Shown here in pieces: positions 8,394-17,503 of a stretch of 64,000 nt of DNA. This DNA comes from Roseateles asaccharophilus (GTDB lineage Bacteria > Pseudomonadota > Gammaproteobacteria > Burkholderiales > Burkholderiaceae_C), in contig NZ_SNXE01000003.1 of the NCBI RefSeq assembly GCF_004362405.1, forward strand, positions 372,001 to 436,000, in the 5' to 3' direction. The notes under the pieces were generated by a model, which was not told where the DNA came from, made no database searches, and was given only the letters and a program-made list of their open reading frames with translations. Every line of letters begins with the position of its first letter. Position 1 is the first letter of the stretch. The position numbers and the translations under genes were made by a program.

Positions 8394-9932
8394 ATGACGG
8401 ATCTGGTATTCGCCGACGAACTGCCCGAGGCCCCCCTGGCCAAGGTGCTGGAACCCTGGGTTGTCATGATCGTGGACGACGACCCCGCGGTGCATGAAGT
8501 CACCCAGCTGGTGATGGCCGGCTTTGAGTTCGCCGGCCGGCGTCTGCTCTTCCTGGACGCCTACAGCGCGGTGGAAGCGCGTGAGCTGCTGGCCAGCCGG
8601 CGCGATATCGCCATGATCCTGCTGGACGTGGTGATGGAGAGCGAGCACGCCGGCCTGGAGCTGGCGCGCTACATCCGCGAGGAGCTGGACAACCACCATG
8701 TGCGCATCGTGCTGCGCACGGGCCAGCCCGGTCAGGCGCCCGAAGAGCATGTGATCAAGAGCTACGACATCAATGACTACAAGGAAAAGACGGAGCTCAC
8801 CAAGCGCAAGCTGATCACGGTCTTCTACAACGCGCTGCGCAGCTACCGCGACATCATGATCATCGAGTCCTCGCGTCTGGCCCTGCGCCGTGCGATCGAC
8901 TCCATCACCAAGGTCTACGACTCGCAGAACCTGCGCCGCTTCGCCTCGGCCGTGCTGGAGCAGGTGGGCCATCTGCTGGGCATGGACGCCCAGGGCCTGT
9001 GCGCCACGCGCGTCGCCGCCTACGCCGCCTCGCATATGGAGGGCCGGCTCAAGGTGCTGGCCGCCACGGCCGAATACTCGCGCCTGCTGGTGGACGAGGA
9101 ACTGCGCGATCTTCCCGAAGACGTGCGCGGTGTTCTGGAAAGCGCGCTCGAGCAACAGCAAAGCCATTTCGACGAGCGCCACTTCGTGGGCTACTACCGC
9201 AGCAGCACCGGCAACGAGAGCCTGCTCTACATGGTGTTCGACGAGCCGGTGGACGCCGCCGCCCGCGAGCTGCTGGAGATCTTCTGCGCCAATGTGGCCA
9301 TCACCTACGAGAGCCTGCTGCTGCGCGAGGAGATCCAGGACACCCAGCGCTCCACGGTCTATATCCTGGGCGAGGCGGTGGAAAAACGCTCCAAGGAAAC
9401 CGGCGCCCATGTCAGGCGCGTGGCCGAGCTCTCGGCCCTGCTGGGCGAGTCCGTGGGCATGAAGGGTGCCGATGTGGAGTTTCTGCGTCAGGCCGCGCCC
9501 CTGCACGATGTGGGCAAGATCGGCATCCCGGACCGCGTACTCAACAAGCCGGGCAAGCTCGATGAGGAGGAGTGGGAGGTCATGAAGACCCATGCGCGCA
9601 TCGGCTACGAGCTGCTCAACAAGAGCGACAAGCGCATCCTGCAGCTGGGTGCCACCATCGCTCACGAACACCACGAGCGTTGGGACGGCCTGGGCTATCC
9701 GCGCGGTCTGGCGGGCGAGCAGATCCATATCGTGGGCCGCATCGTGGCCCTGGCCGATGTGCTGGACGCCTTGGTCAGCGAGCGCTGCTACAAAAAGCCC
9801 TGGAACTTCGACGAGGCCCTGGACCTCATACGCAGCGAGGCCGGCACCCGTTTCGACCCGAATCTGGTGCGCATGCTGCTGGAGCGCCTGGACGATGTGC
9901 GCGCCATCTATGAGCGCTATCCCGACAGCTGA
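8394..9932 (+). CDS. response regulator with DUF3369 and HD-GYP c-di-GMP phosphodiesterase domains
   Basis: 512 residues. An N-terminal receiver domain has the acidic pair in MIVDDDP, a phospho-acceptor Asp78 in ILLDVVM and a lysine in DYKEKTEL. A central DUF3369 region follows. The C-terminal HD-GYP domain has LHDVGKIGIP (His371-Asp372) and LGYPRG (434-436), so the catalytic metal ligands and GYP motif look intact. It probably degrades cyclic di-GMP when phosphorylated by a kinase not encoded nearby. A GAGG lies nine bases before the chosen ATG; an in-frame ATG at 8349 is the alternative. It sits between cobT and cobS but has its own promoter-like element. Confidence 0.9.
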   Translation: MTDLVFADELPEAPLAKVLEPWVVMIVDDDPAVHEVTQLVMAGFEFAGRRLLFLDAYSAVEARELLASRRDIAMILLDVVMESEHAGLELARYIREELDNHHVRIVLRTGQPGQAPEEHVIKSYDINDYKEKTELTKRKLITVFYNALRSYRDIMIIESSRLALRRAIDSITKVYDSQNLRRFASAVLEQVGHLLGMDAQGLCATRVAAYAASHMEGRLKVLAATAEYSRLLVDEELRDLPEDVRGVLESALEQQQSHFDERHFVGYYRSSTGNESLLYMVFDEPVDAAARELLEIFCANVAITYESLLLREEIQDTQRSTVYILGEAVEKRSKETGAHVRRVAELSALLGESVGMKGADVEFLRQAAPLHDVGKIGIPDRVLNKPGKLDEEEWEVMKTHARIGYELLNKSDKRILQLGATIAHEHHERWDGLGYPRGLAGEQIHIVGRIVALADVLDALVSERCYKKPWNFDEALDLIRSEAGTRFDPNLVRMLLERLDDVRAIYERYPDS

Positions 9933-9965
9933 GCACGCGGCGCCCTGAGCCTGGGGCGCGCCGCT

Positions 9966-9977
9966 GATAATCGCGGC
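9966..9977 (+). promoter_or_regulatory. promoter -10 region of cobS
   Basis: GATAATCGCGGC, preceded by T to give TGATAAT. The -10-like hexamer sits in the loop of a short inverted repeat GCCGC/GCGGC that follows the HD-GYP stop. The same 12-base word occurs before glmU and coaD. It implies that cobS-cobC can be transcribed separately from the main B12 unit. Confidence 0.45.
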
Positions 9978-9999
9978 GGCCCACGCTCCCCCCTCACGC

Positions 10000-10800
10000 A
10001 TGCATCTGCTCGTCCACGAGCTCCGGCTCTTCTTCATCGCCCTGCAGTTCTTCACCCGCCTGCCCATTCCGCGCTGGGTGGGTTTCGAGCCGATCTGGCT
10101 GCAGCACTGCGCCCGCCACTTCCCGCTGGTGGGCCTGCTGGTGGGGGCCTTCTGTGCCCTGCTGCTCTGGGCCGCGCTGTGGTTCTGGACCGCGCCGGTG
10201 GCCGTGGGCCTGGCCCTGGCCGGCGGCATCTGGCTGACCGGCGGCTTCCACGAAGACGGCTGGGCCGACACCTGGGACGGCCTGGGCGGCGCGGTCTCGC
10301 GCGAGAAGGCCCTGAGCATCATGAAGGACTCTCGCATCGGCAGCTACGGCGCCCTGGCCCTGATCCTGATGCTGGGGCTCAAGGCCGCCGTACTGCTGGC
10401 CTTGCTGGAGCAGGATGGCTGGCTGGCCCTGGCCGGCTGGATCTGGGCCCATGCGGCCTCGCGCGCCGCGCCTGTCTGGCTGATCCACGGCCTGCCCTAT
10501 GCGGGCGATGCCGAGCATGCCAAGGCCAAGCCCCTGGCCACCCGCATCGGCGGCGCCGGGCTGTTCGTGGCCCTGGCCTGGGTGGCCCTGGCCAGCCTGG
10601 GCCTGCTGGCCGTGGACATGAGCTGGTTGCCCAGCCTCTGCCTGGCGGCCCTGGGCGTGGCCGGCACCACCCTGCTGATGCAGGGCTGGCTGGACAAGCG
10701 CCTGGGCGGCTTCACCGGCGACAACCTGGGCGCCACCCAGCAGCTGGCCGAGCTGGCCGCCCTGCTGGGCTTTGCGGCCCAGTTCGTCAGCCATGGCTGA
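10000..10800 (+). CDS. cobS: adenosylcobinamide-GDP ribazoletransferase, membrane protein
   Basis: 266 residues with several hydrophobic helices. FFTRLPIPRW near the N-terminus, LTGGFHEDGWADTWDGLGG and the following DSRIGSYG are CobS signatures; the acidic residues of the HEDG/DTWDG motif bind the nucleotide metal. It joins adenosylcobinamide-GDP with alpha-ribazole in the inner membrane. The downstream cobC start overlaps its end by eight bases. Confidence 0.94.
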   Translation: MHLLVHELRLFFIALQFFTRLPIPRWVGFEPIWLQHCARHFPLVGLLVGAFCALLLWAALWFWTAPVAVGLALAGGIWLTGGFHEDGWADTWDGLGGAVSREKALSIMKDSRIGSYGALALILMLGLKAAVLLALLEQDGWLALAGWIWAHAASRAAPVWLIHGLPYAGDAEHAKAKPLATRIGGAGLFVALAWVALASLGLLAVDMSWLPSLCLAALGVAGTTLLMQGWLDKRLGGFTGDNLGATQQLAELAALLGFAAQFVSHG

Positions 10801-11350
10801 AACGGGGCAAGACCTGGCCCCGGCGGACGCACTCTGGGTCTGGCGTCATCCGCGGCCCGAGGGCGCGGCGGGGCGCTGCGTGGGCGCGGGCAGCGATCTG
10901 CCCGTGCACTGGCGCCGCTCCAAGCGCCTGGCCCGGCGCATCCAGGCCCAGGCCCGGCGCGCTCGCCTGCCGCATTGCATCCACACCTCGCCGCTGGCGC
11001 GCTGCCGCGCCGTGGGCCGCTGGCTGCGCCGCTGGGGCTGGCAGCACCGGGTGGACGCCGCCCTGCTGGAACTGGATTTCGGCCACTGGGAGGGCAAGGC
11101 CTGGACCGCCATCGGCCAGGCCGAGGTCGACGCCTGGTGCGCCGACTTTGCCCGGCATGCGCCGGGCGGCGGCGAAAGCCTCAGCCAGCTGCTGGCACGC
11201 GCCCGGGCCTGGCAGCCCGCGCAGCGCCCCGCCCTGCTGGTGAGCCATGGCGGCTGGATGCTGGCCCGTGCCTGGGCCGGCCCGGCCCCGCAGGAGGCCG
11301 CCGCCTGGCCCGCCGCCCCGCGCTACGGCGAGCTGCGGCGCCTGGTCTGA
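10793..11350 (+). CDS. cobC: alpha-ribazole phosphatase-like histidine phosphatase
   Basis: 185 residues of the histidine phosphatase superfamily. The catalytic motif reads WRHP instead of the common RHG; second-shell residues appear in TSPLARC, LDFGHWEG and LLVSHGGWM, so both catalytic histidines are kept. In this family the enzyme removes phosphate from alpha-ribazole phosphate or adenosylcobalamin phosphate. The start overlaps the end of cobS, which supports the B12 role. The next gene is convergent and starts one base after this stop. Confidence 0.85.
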   Translation: MAETGQDLAPADALWVWRHPRPEGAAGRCVGAGSDLPVHWRRSKRLARRIQAQARRARLPHCIHTSPLARCRAVGRWLRRWGWQHRVDAALLELDFGHWEGKAWTAIGQAEVDAWCADFARHAPGGGESLSQLLARARAWQPAQRPALLVSHGGWMLARAWAGPAPQEAAAWPAAPRYGELRRLV

Positions 11351-11351
11351 C

Positions 11352-12701
<1,350 letters not shown>

Positions 12702-12797
12702 GAGGCGCGCCCCCACAGCCGGCCGAGCGCCGGGCCGCCCCAAGCCGGCCGGCATCCCCACGGGGGATCGGCGGGCGTACTCGCACGACGAGGGGCA

Positions 12798-13571
12798 TCA
12801 TTGGCGTACCGGGATGCCGCGCGCGGCCATCAAGGCCTTGGCCTCGCCGACCGTGTGATGGCCGTAATGGAAGATGCTGGCGGCCAGCACCGCATCGGCC
12901 CCGCCCTTTTGCACGCCATCGGCCAGATCATCCAGTGAGCCCACGCCACCGGAGGCGATCACGGGCACGCTCACCGCATCGCTCACCGCGCGAGTGAGGG
13001 CCAGGTCGAAACCGCTGCGGGTGCCGTCGCGGTCCATGCTGGTCAGCAGGATCTCACCGGCACCATGCTCGGCCATCTGGCGCGCCCAGGCCAGCACATC
13101 CAGGCCGGTGTTCTTGCGGCCACCGTGGCTGTAGACATCCCAGCCGCTGCCACGGGGGTCGTCATCGGGGCGCCGCTTGGCGTCGATGGCCACCACGATG
13201 CACTGGGCGCCGTATTTCTCGGAGGCCTCGCGGATCACCTGGGGGTTGGCGATGGCGGCGGAGTTGAAGCTCACCTTGTCGGCCCCGGCGTTGAGCAGGC
13301 GGCGCACATCACCCACCTGGCGCACGCCACCGCCGACGGTCAGCGGAATGAAGACCTGGGAGGCCACGGCCTCGATGATGGGCAGGATCAGGTCGCGCCC
13401 ATCGCTGGTGGCGGTGATGTCCAGAAAGGTCAGCTCGTCGGCGCCCTGCTCGTTGTAGCGGGCGGCGATTTCCACCGGATCGCCCGCGTCGCGCAGCTGC
13501 TCGAAGTTGACGCCCTTGACGACGCGACCACCGGTCACGTCCAGGCAGGGAATGATGCGTTTGGCCAGCAA
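12798..13571 (-). CDS. hisF: imidazole glycerol phosphate synthase, cyclase subunit
   Basis: 257 residues, a beta/alpha barrel starting [22 protein letters not shown] with catalytic Asp11; the second catalytic aspartate is in VVAIDAKRR. It closes the imidazole ring with ammonia from HisH. The start is an unusual TTG at 13571: AGGAG lies about eight bases upstream and overlaps the hisA stop, and no ATG or GTG is available at the right place. This is the last his gene of the run; hisI and hisE do not follow. Confidence 0.93.
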   Translation of the reverse strand: MLAKRIIPCLDVTGGRVVKGVNFEQLRDAGDPVEIAARYNEQGADELTFLDITATSDGRDLILPIIEAVASQVFIPLTVGGGVRQVGDVRRLLNAGADKVSFNSAAIANPQVIREASEKYGAQCIVVAIDAKRRPDDDPRGSGWDVYSHGGRKNTGLDVLAWARQMAEHGAGEILLTSMDRDGTRSGFDLALTRAVSDAVSVPVIASGGVGSLDDLADGVQKGGADAVLAASIFHYGHHTVGEAKALMAARGIPVRQ

Positions 13572-13582
13572 GCAGCGAACTC

Positions 13583-14335
13583 CTAGTTGCCCAGCTCGTC
13601 GCTGAGCGCGTCGGCGCGGCGCTGGGCCTCGGCCAGATCCAGATCGCCGGTGTAGATGGCGCGGCCGCAGATCACGCCCGACACGCCCTCGCGCTCCACC
13701 GCGCACAGAGCCTCGATATCGGCCAGACCGGCCAGACCGCCCGAGGCGATCACGGGCATGGTCAGGGCCTGGGCCAGGCGCACCGTGGCCTCGATATTGA
13801 TGCCGCTGAGCATGCCGTCGCGGCCGATATCGGTGTAGATCACGCCCTCGACGCCGTAGTCCTCGAACTTCTTGGCCAGGTCCACGACCTCATGGCCGGT
13901 GAGCTTGCTCCAGCCATCGGTGGCCACCTTACCGTCCTTGGCGTCCAGGCCCACGAGGATGTGGCCGCCGAAGGCGCTGCAGGCGTCCTTCAGAAAGCCC
14001 GGGTTCTTGACCGCAGCCGTGCCGATGATGATGTAGCTCAGGCCGTCATCGAGATAGCGCTCGATGGTGTCCAGATCGCGGATGCCGCCGCCGAGCTGCA
14101 CCGGGATGTCGTCGCCGACCTCGCGGATGATGGCCCGGATCGCACCCTCGTTGACCGGTTTGCCCGCAAAGGCGCCGTTCAGGTCGACCAGGTGCAGGCG
14201 CCGGGCGCCGGCGTCCACCCAGCGACGGGCCATGGCGGCCGGGTCATCGCCGAAGGTGGTGGAGGCATTCATATCGCCCTGTTGGAGGCGAACGCATTTG
14301 CCGTCTTTGAGGTCAATGGCAGGAATCAGCAGCAT
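13583..14335 (-). CDS. hisA: phosphoribosylformimino-AICAR ribotide isomerase
   Basis: 250 residues, beta/alpha barrel. The first strand [20 protein letters not shown] carries catalytic Asp8, and [11 protein letters not shown] carries the second aspartate. The half-barrel repeat with HisF is evident in the phosphate-binding glycines ([18 protein letters not shown]). It catalyses the Amadori isomerisation in histidine synthesis. The gap of 97 bases to hisH upstream holds no gene that I can support. Confidence 0.95.
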   Translation of the reverse strand: MLLIPAIDLKDGKCVRLQQGDMNASTTFGDDPAAMARRWVDAGARRLHLVDLNGAFAGKPVNEGAIRAIIREVGDDIPVQLGGGIRDLDTIERYLDDGLSYIIIGTAAVKNPGFLKDACSAFGGHILVGLDAKDGKVATDGWSKLTGHEVVDLAKKFEDYGVEGVIYTDIGRDGMLSGINIEATVRLAQALTMPVIASGGLAGLADIEALCAVEREGVSGVICGRAIYTGDLDLAEAQRRADALSDELGN

Positions 14336-14432
14336 GGCCGAGATGCAGTGGTTGGCGGGAATGTGGGAATGGGGATCGCGGAGAAAAGCGGCAGCTTGTA
14401 CGCCTGGGTGACGGGGCCGTGGCGGTCCTCGA

Positions 14433-15098
14433 TCAGGGGTTCCATAACAGGAAGTTGCGGTAGAGGTCTAGCCCCAGCGCGGCGCTTTTCTCGGGATGGA
14501 ATTGGGTGGCAAAAATATTATCCCGGGCCACCGCGCTGGTAAAGCGCAGACCGTAGTCGGTCTCGCCCACGCTGTGGTGCGGGTCCGACGTCGTGGCGTA
14601 GAAGCTGTGCACGAAGTAGAACCAGCTCTGGTCGGGCACCTCGCCCCAGACCGGGTGGGGCCGGCTCTGACGCACGCGGTTCCAGCCCATCTGCGGCACC
14701 TTGTAGCGGCTGCCATCGGGCTGGATCTGGCCCTCCAGCTGGAAGCGCTGCACCCGGCCGGGGATCAGGCCCAGGCCCGGCGTGTCCTGCTCCTCGCTGT
14801 GGTCCAGCAGCATCTGCATGCCCACGCACACGCCCATCAGGGGCTTGTGCGCGGCGGCATGCAGCACGGCCTCCTTCATGCCGGACTCGGCCAGCTCGCG
14901 CATGCAGTCGCGCATGGCGCCCTGACCCGGCAGCACCACACGCTCGGCGGCGTAGACCTCCTCGGGGCGATGGGTGATCAGCACCTCCACGCCCGAGCCG
15001 GCGGCCGCATGCTGCACCGCCTGCGAGACCGAGCGCAGATTGCCCATGCCGTAATCGACCACGGCCACGGTGCCGGGCCGGATGGCGATGCCCTTCAT
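14433..15098 (-). CDS. hisH: imidazole glycerol phosphate synthase, glutamine amidotransferase subunit
   Basis: 221 residues. [14 protein letters not shown] at the N-terminus, nucleophile Cys91 in MGVCVGMQ, and His/Glu in TQFHPEKSA form the class I amidotransferase triad. It supplies ammonia to HisF. The ATG at 15098 is two bases after the hisB stop and gives the family N-terminus; longer in-frame starts would run into hisB. Confidence 0.95.
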   Translation of the reverse strand: MKGIAIRPGTVAVVDYGMGNLRSVSQAVQHAAAGSGVEVLITHRPEEVYAAERVVLPGQGAMRDCMRELAESGMKEAVLHAAAHKPLMGVCVGMQMLLDHSEEQDTPGLGLIPGRVQRFQLEGQIQPDGSRYKVPQMGWNRVRQSRPHPVWGEVPDQSWFYFVHSFYATTSDPHHSVGETDYGLRFTSAVARDNIFATQFHPEKSAALGLDLYRNFLLWNP

Positions 15099-15100
15099 CG

Positions 15101-15703
15101 TCAGAGGCTTCCCTTGGTGGACGGAATCACGCCCGCGCTGCGCGGGTCCAGGGTCATGGCCATGCGCAGCGCGCGGCCAAAGGCCTTGAACATGGTCTCG
15201 CACTGGTGGTGGGCATTGTGGCCCTTGAGATTGTCCACATGCAGGCTCACCAGGGCGTGGTTCACAAAGCCCTGGAAAAACTCGTAGGTGAGCTGGGTGT
15301 CGAAGGCGCCGATGGCGCCGGCGGTGAACTTGCAGTCCATCTCCAGACCCGGGCGGCCCGAGAAATCGATCACCACGCGCGAGAGCGCCTCGTCCAGCGG
15401 CACATAGCTGTGGCCGTAGCGGGTGAGGCCCTTTTTGTCGCCGATGGCCTGGGCCACCGCCATGCCCAGCGTGATGCCCACGTCTTCCACCGTGTGGTGG
15501 CCGTCGATGTGCAGATCGCCTTGGGCCTCGATCTCCAGATCGATCAGGCCGTGGCGCGCGATCTGGTCCAGCATATGGTCGAAGAAGCCGATGCCGGTGT
15601 TCAGCTTGGCCTCGCCCGTGCCGTCCAGATTGACGCGCACACGGATCTGGGTTTCCTTGGTATTGCGGCTGACTTCCGCGATGCGGGGGGCTTGCGTGCT
15701 CAT
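15101..15703 (-). CDS. hisB: imidazoleglycerol-phosphate dehydratase
   Basis: 200 residues, monofunctional as in most betaproteobacteria (no phosphatase domain). Metal-binding histidine motifs [23 protein letters not shown] and [12 protein letters not shown] are present. Its start overlaps the hisC stop by four bases, so translation is coupled. Confidence 0.95.
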   Translation of the reverse strand: MSTQAPRIAEVSRNTKETQIRVRVNLDGTGEAKLNTGIGFFDHMLDQIARHGLIDLEIEAQGDLHIDGHHTVEDVGITLGMAVAQAIGDKKGLTRYGHSYVPLDEALSRVVIDFSGRPGLEMDCKFTAGAIGAFDTQLTYEFFQGFVNHALVSLHVDNLKGHNAHHQCETMFKAFGRALRMAMTLDPRSAGVIPSTKGSL

Positions 15704-16788
15704 TGCAGACTCTCTTGCAGGGCGGCCAGCATGGCCGTGTTTTCTTCCGGCGTGCCGATGGTCAGGCGCAGGCAGTTGGCCAGCAGGGGGTGCATGGCCG
15801 AAACGTTCTTGATCAGCACACCGCGCGCCTTCACACCGGCAAAGGCCGCGGCCGCGTCGGCCACCCGCGCCAGGATCATATTGCCCTGGCTCGGAAAGGG
15901 TTGCACGCCGGGCAGGGCTTGCAGGGCGGCCATCACGCGCTCGCGCTCGGCGCGCAGCACACGGGCCTGCTCGGCATAGACCTCGGCATGTTCCAGGGCG
16001 AAGAGGCCGGCCTCGGCATTGAGCACGCCCACATTGAAGGGCGGGCGGATCTTGTCGATCTCGGCGATCAGGCTCTGTTCGCCCATCAGGTAGCCGATGC
16101 GCACGCCGGCCAGGCCGAACTTGCTCATGGTGCGCATCACCAGCACATGGGCGTACTGGGCCAGCAGGCCCATCGCATCGCGCTCGGCAAAGGGCTGGTA
16201 GGCCTCGTCCATCACCACCAGGCTGCCCACCGCGCCCGCGGCCTGCACCAGGCGCTCGATCACGGCGGCGTCCCAGAGATTGCCGGTGGGGTTGTTCGGG
16301 TAGGCCAGGTAGATGAGCGCGGGCCGCTCCTGTTCGATTGCGGCCCGCATGGCGGCCTCGTCCAGCTCGAAGTCGGGCGTGAGCGGCACGCCCACGAAGT
16401 CCAGGCCCTGGTAGCGCGCCGAGATGCCGTACATCACGAAGCTGGGCAGGGGCGAGAGGATCTTCGCGCCGGGGCGGCTCACCGCCATGGTCAGCATGGT
16501 GATGATCTCGTCCGAGCCATTGCCCAGGGTGATGCCGCAGCCCGCGGGCATGCCGGCATGGGCGGCCAGGGCGCGAGCCAGGTCTTGCGTGCGCTCGGCC
16601 GGGTAGCGGTTGATGGCCACCCGCCCCAGGCGCTCGCCCAGCTGCTGCTGCAGCGCCTCGGGCAGGCGGAAGGGGTTCTCCATGGTGTCCAGCTTGATCA
16701 GGCCGGCGGCGCTCTGCACCGCATAGGCCTGGGTGGCGCGCACATCCTCGCGGATGCGGGCCAGGGCCGGGTTCAGTCTCGGGTCCAT
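15700..16788 (-). CDS. hisC: histidinol-phosphate aminotransferase
   Basis: 362 residues, PLP fold type I. Motifs: [26 protein letters not shown], the PLP lysine Lys223 in [10 protein letters not shown] and the phosphate arginine in VRIGYL. It converts imidazole acetol phosphate to histidinol phosphate. The start lies inside the 3' end of the PIN toxin gene (16-base overlap) and has no strong ribosome-binding site, so its translation is probably coupled to the toxin gene. Confidence 0.94.
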   Translation of the reverse strand: MDPRLNPALARIREDVRATQAYAVQSAAGLIKLDTMENPFRLPEALQQQLGERLGRVAINRYPAERTQDLARALAAHAGMPAGCGITLGNGSDEIITMLTMAVSRPGAKILSPLPSFVMYGISARYQGLDFVGVPLTPDFELDEAAMRAAIEQERPALIYLAYPNNPTGNLWDAAVIERLVQAAGAVGSLVVMDEAYQPFAERDAMGLLAQYAHVLVMRTMSKFGLAGVRIGYLMGEQSLIAEIDKIRPPFNVGVLNAEAGLFALEHAEVYAEQARVLRAERERVMAALQALPGVQPFPSQGNMILARVADAAAAFAGVKARGVLIKNVSAMHPLLANCLRLTIGTPEENTAMLAALQESLQ

Positions 16789-17228
16789 GTGCTGGGGGGC
16801 TCCATGAGCAAGGGGTTCAGGATCTGCACGCTGTCGTACTGCGCCGCGTGGGGCAGCTCCAGGCTCAGCAGGCGCTCGCAGCCCTGGGCCTTGGCGGCGG
16901 CCACGATCAGTGCATCGGCATAGGCCAGGCCGAAGCGGCTTTCAATGGACCAGGCCGACTCCACGGTGGCGTGGTCCACGGCCCAGGGGTTCCAGCGCTG
17001 GTAGCGCCGCACCTCGGCACGCGCATCGCCATTGGGCATGGGCGGCTGGATGCGGGTGGTGACCTGGCGGTAGAAGTCGTTGAGCACCTGGGTGGACACG
17101 CGGCCGGCGCGCTGCTGCCACAGGCTCATCAGCCAGCCCAGGGCGCGGGCACGCTCGGCCGGGCGGGCACCATCCTCGCTGAGGATGAGCACCGAGGTGT
17201 CCACGAAGACGAGGCCGCTGCCGCTCAC
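16773..17228 (-). CDS. PIN-domain ribonuclease toxin (VapC-like) inserted upstream of hisC
   Basis: 151 residues. FVDTSVL near the N-terminus holds Asp10; STQVLNDFY, and [14 protein letters not shown] with Asp104, fit the acidic cluster of PIN nucleases such as VapC. The predicted role is cleavage of RNA when released from its antitoxin. Its start overlaps the antitoxin stop by four bases and its end overlaps the hisC start by 16. I see no frameshift or missing core acidic residue, though the position that is often glutamate reads Asn50-Asp51. Confidence 0.82.
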   Translation of the reverse strand: MSGSGLVFVDTSVLILSEDGARPAERARALGWLMSLWQQRAGRVSTQVLNDFYRQVTTRIQPPMPNGDARAEVRRYQRWNPWAVDHATVESAWSIESRFGLAYADALIVAAAKAQGCERLLSLELPHAAQYDSVQILNPLLMEPPSTWTRD

Positions 17229-17449
17229 CGGGGCGCCTCGCTGCGGCTCGGGTAGGGCTGGCCGTCCGAAGCCCAGGTGCGCTCGCGGTGCAACCAGTCC
17301 TGCAGCGCCCGCTCGTAAGCGTCATCCGAGCGCATCTTCTCGGCCAGCATCTCGCCCACCAGGCGCGAGACGCTGGTATTGCGCCGCGCCGCTTCCAGCC
17401 GGGCCCATTCGGCCACGCTGTCTTCCATGGTCACGGTCACGTTCTTCAT
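17225..17449 (-). CDS. ribbon-helix-helix antitoxin paired with the PIN toxin
   Basis: 74 residues. MKNVTVTMED is a beta strand followed by helix SVAEWARLEAARRNTSVSRL, the pattern of CopG/MetJ-type DNA-binding dimers; the charged C-terminal tail would bind the toxin. The ATG at 17449 is chosen because the longer open frame begins inside the operator palindromes. Two tandem palindromes lie directly upstream, fitting autorepression by the antitoxin-toxin complex. Confidence 0.8.
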   Translation of the reverse strand: MKNVTVTMEDSVAEWARLEAARRNTSVSRLVGEMLAEKMRSDDAYERALQDWLHRERTWASDGQPYPSRSEAPR

Positions 17450-17464
17450 GATGGACCGCAATTT

Positions 17465-17481
17465 AACACGAAGTTCGTGTT
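17465..17481 (-). promoter_or_regulatory. palindromic operator 1 of the toxin-antitoxin promoter
   Basis: AACACGAA-G-TTCGTGTT, a perfect 8+8 inverted repeat around one base. It lies 16 bases upstream of the antitoxin start and overlaps the likely -10 region (TTAAAT on the minus strand). Its core CACGAA/TTCGTG is repeated in operator 2. Confidence 0.7.
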
Positions 17482-17482
17482 G

Positions 17483-17495
17483 CACGAATTTCGTG
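17483..17495 (-). promoter_or_regulatory. palindromic operator 2 of the toxin-antitoxin promoter
   Basis: CACGAA-T-TTCGTG, a perfect 6+6 inverted repeat around one base. Its centre is 16 bases from that of operator 1, so two dimers would bind at a spacing of about one and a half helical turns. It covers the expected -35 position. Confidence 0.65.
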
Positions 17496-17503
17496 TGACT
17501 TCA

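Noticed and set aside
7929..10337. 802-codon open frame on the minus strand opposite cobT, the HD-GYP gene and cobS
   Set aside because: It spans three well-supported plus-strand genes and shows no recognisable motif; the length follows from codon bias.
12754..12768. Hairpin ATCCCC-ACG-GGGGAT after hisF as a terminator
   Set aside because: Only six base pairs and no T-tract on the minus strand; not strong enough to call.
14336..14432. Possible small gene between hisH and hisA
   Set aside because: No frame with a ribosome-binding site or credible composition; treated as spacer.
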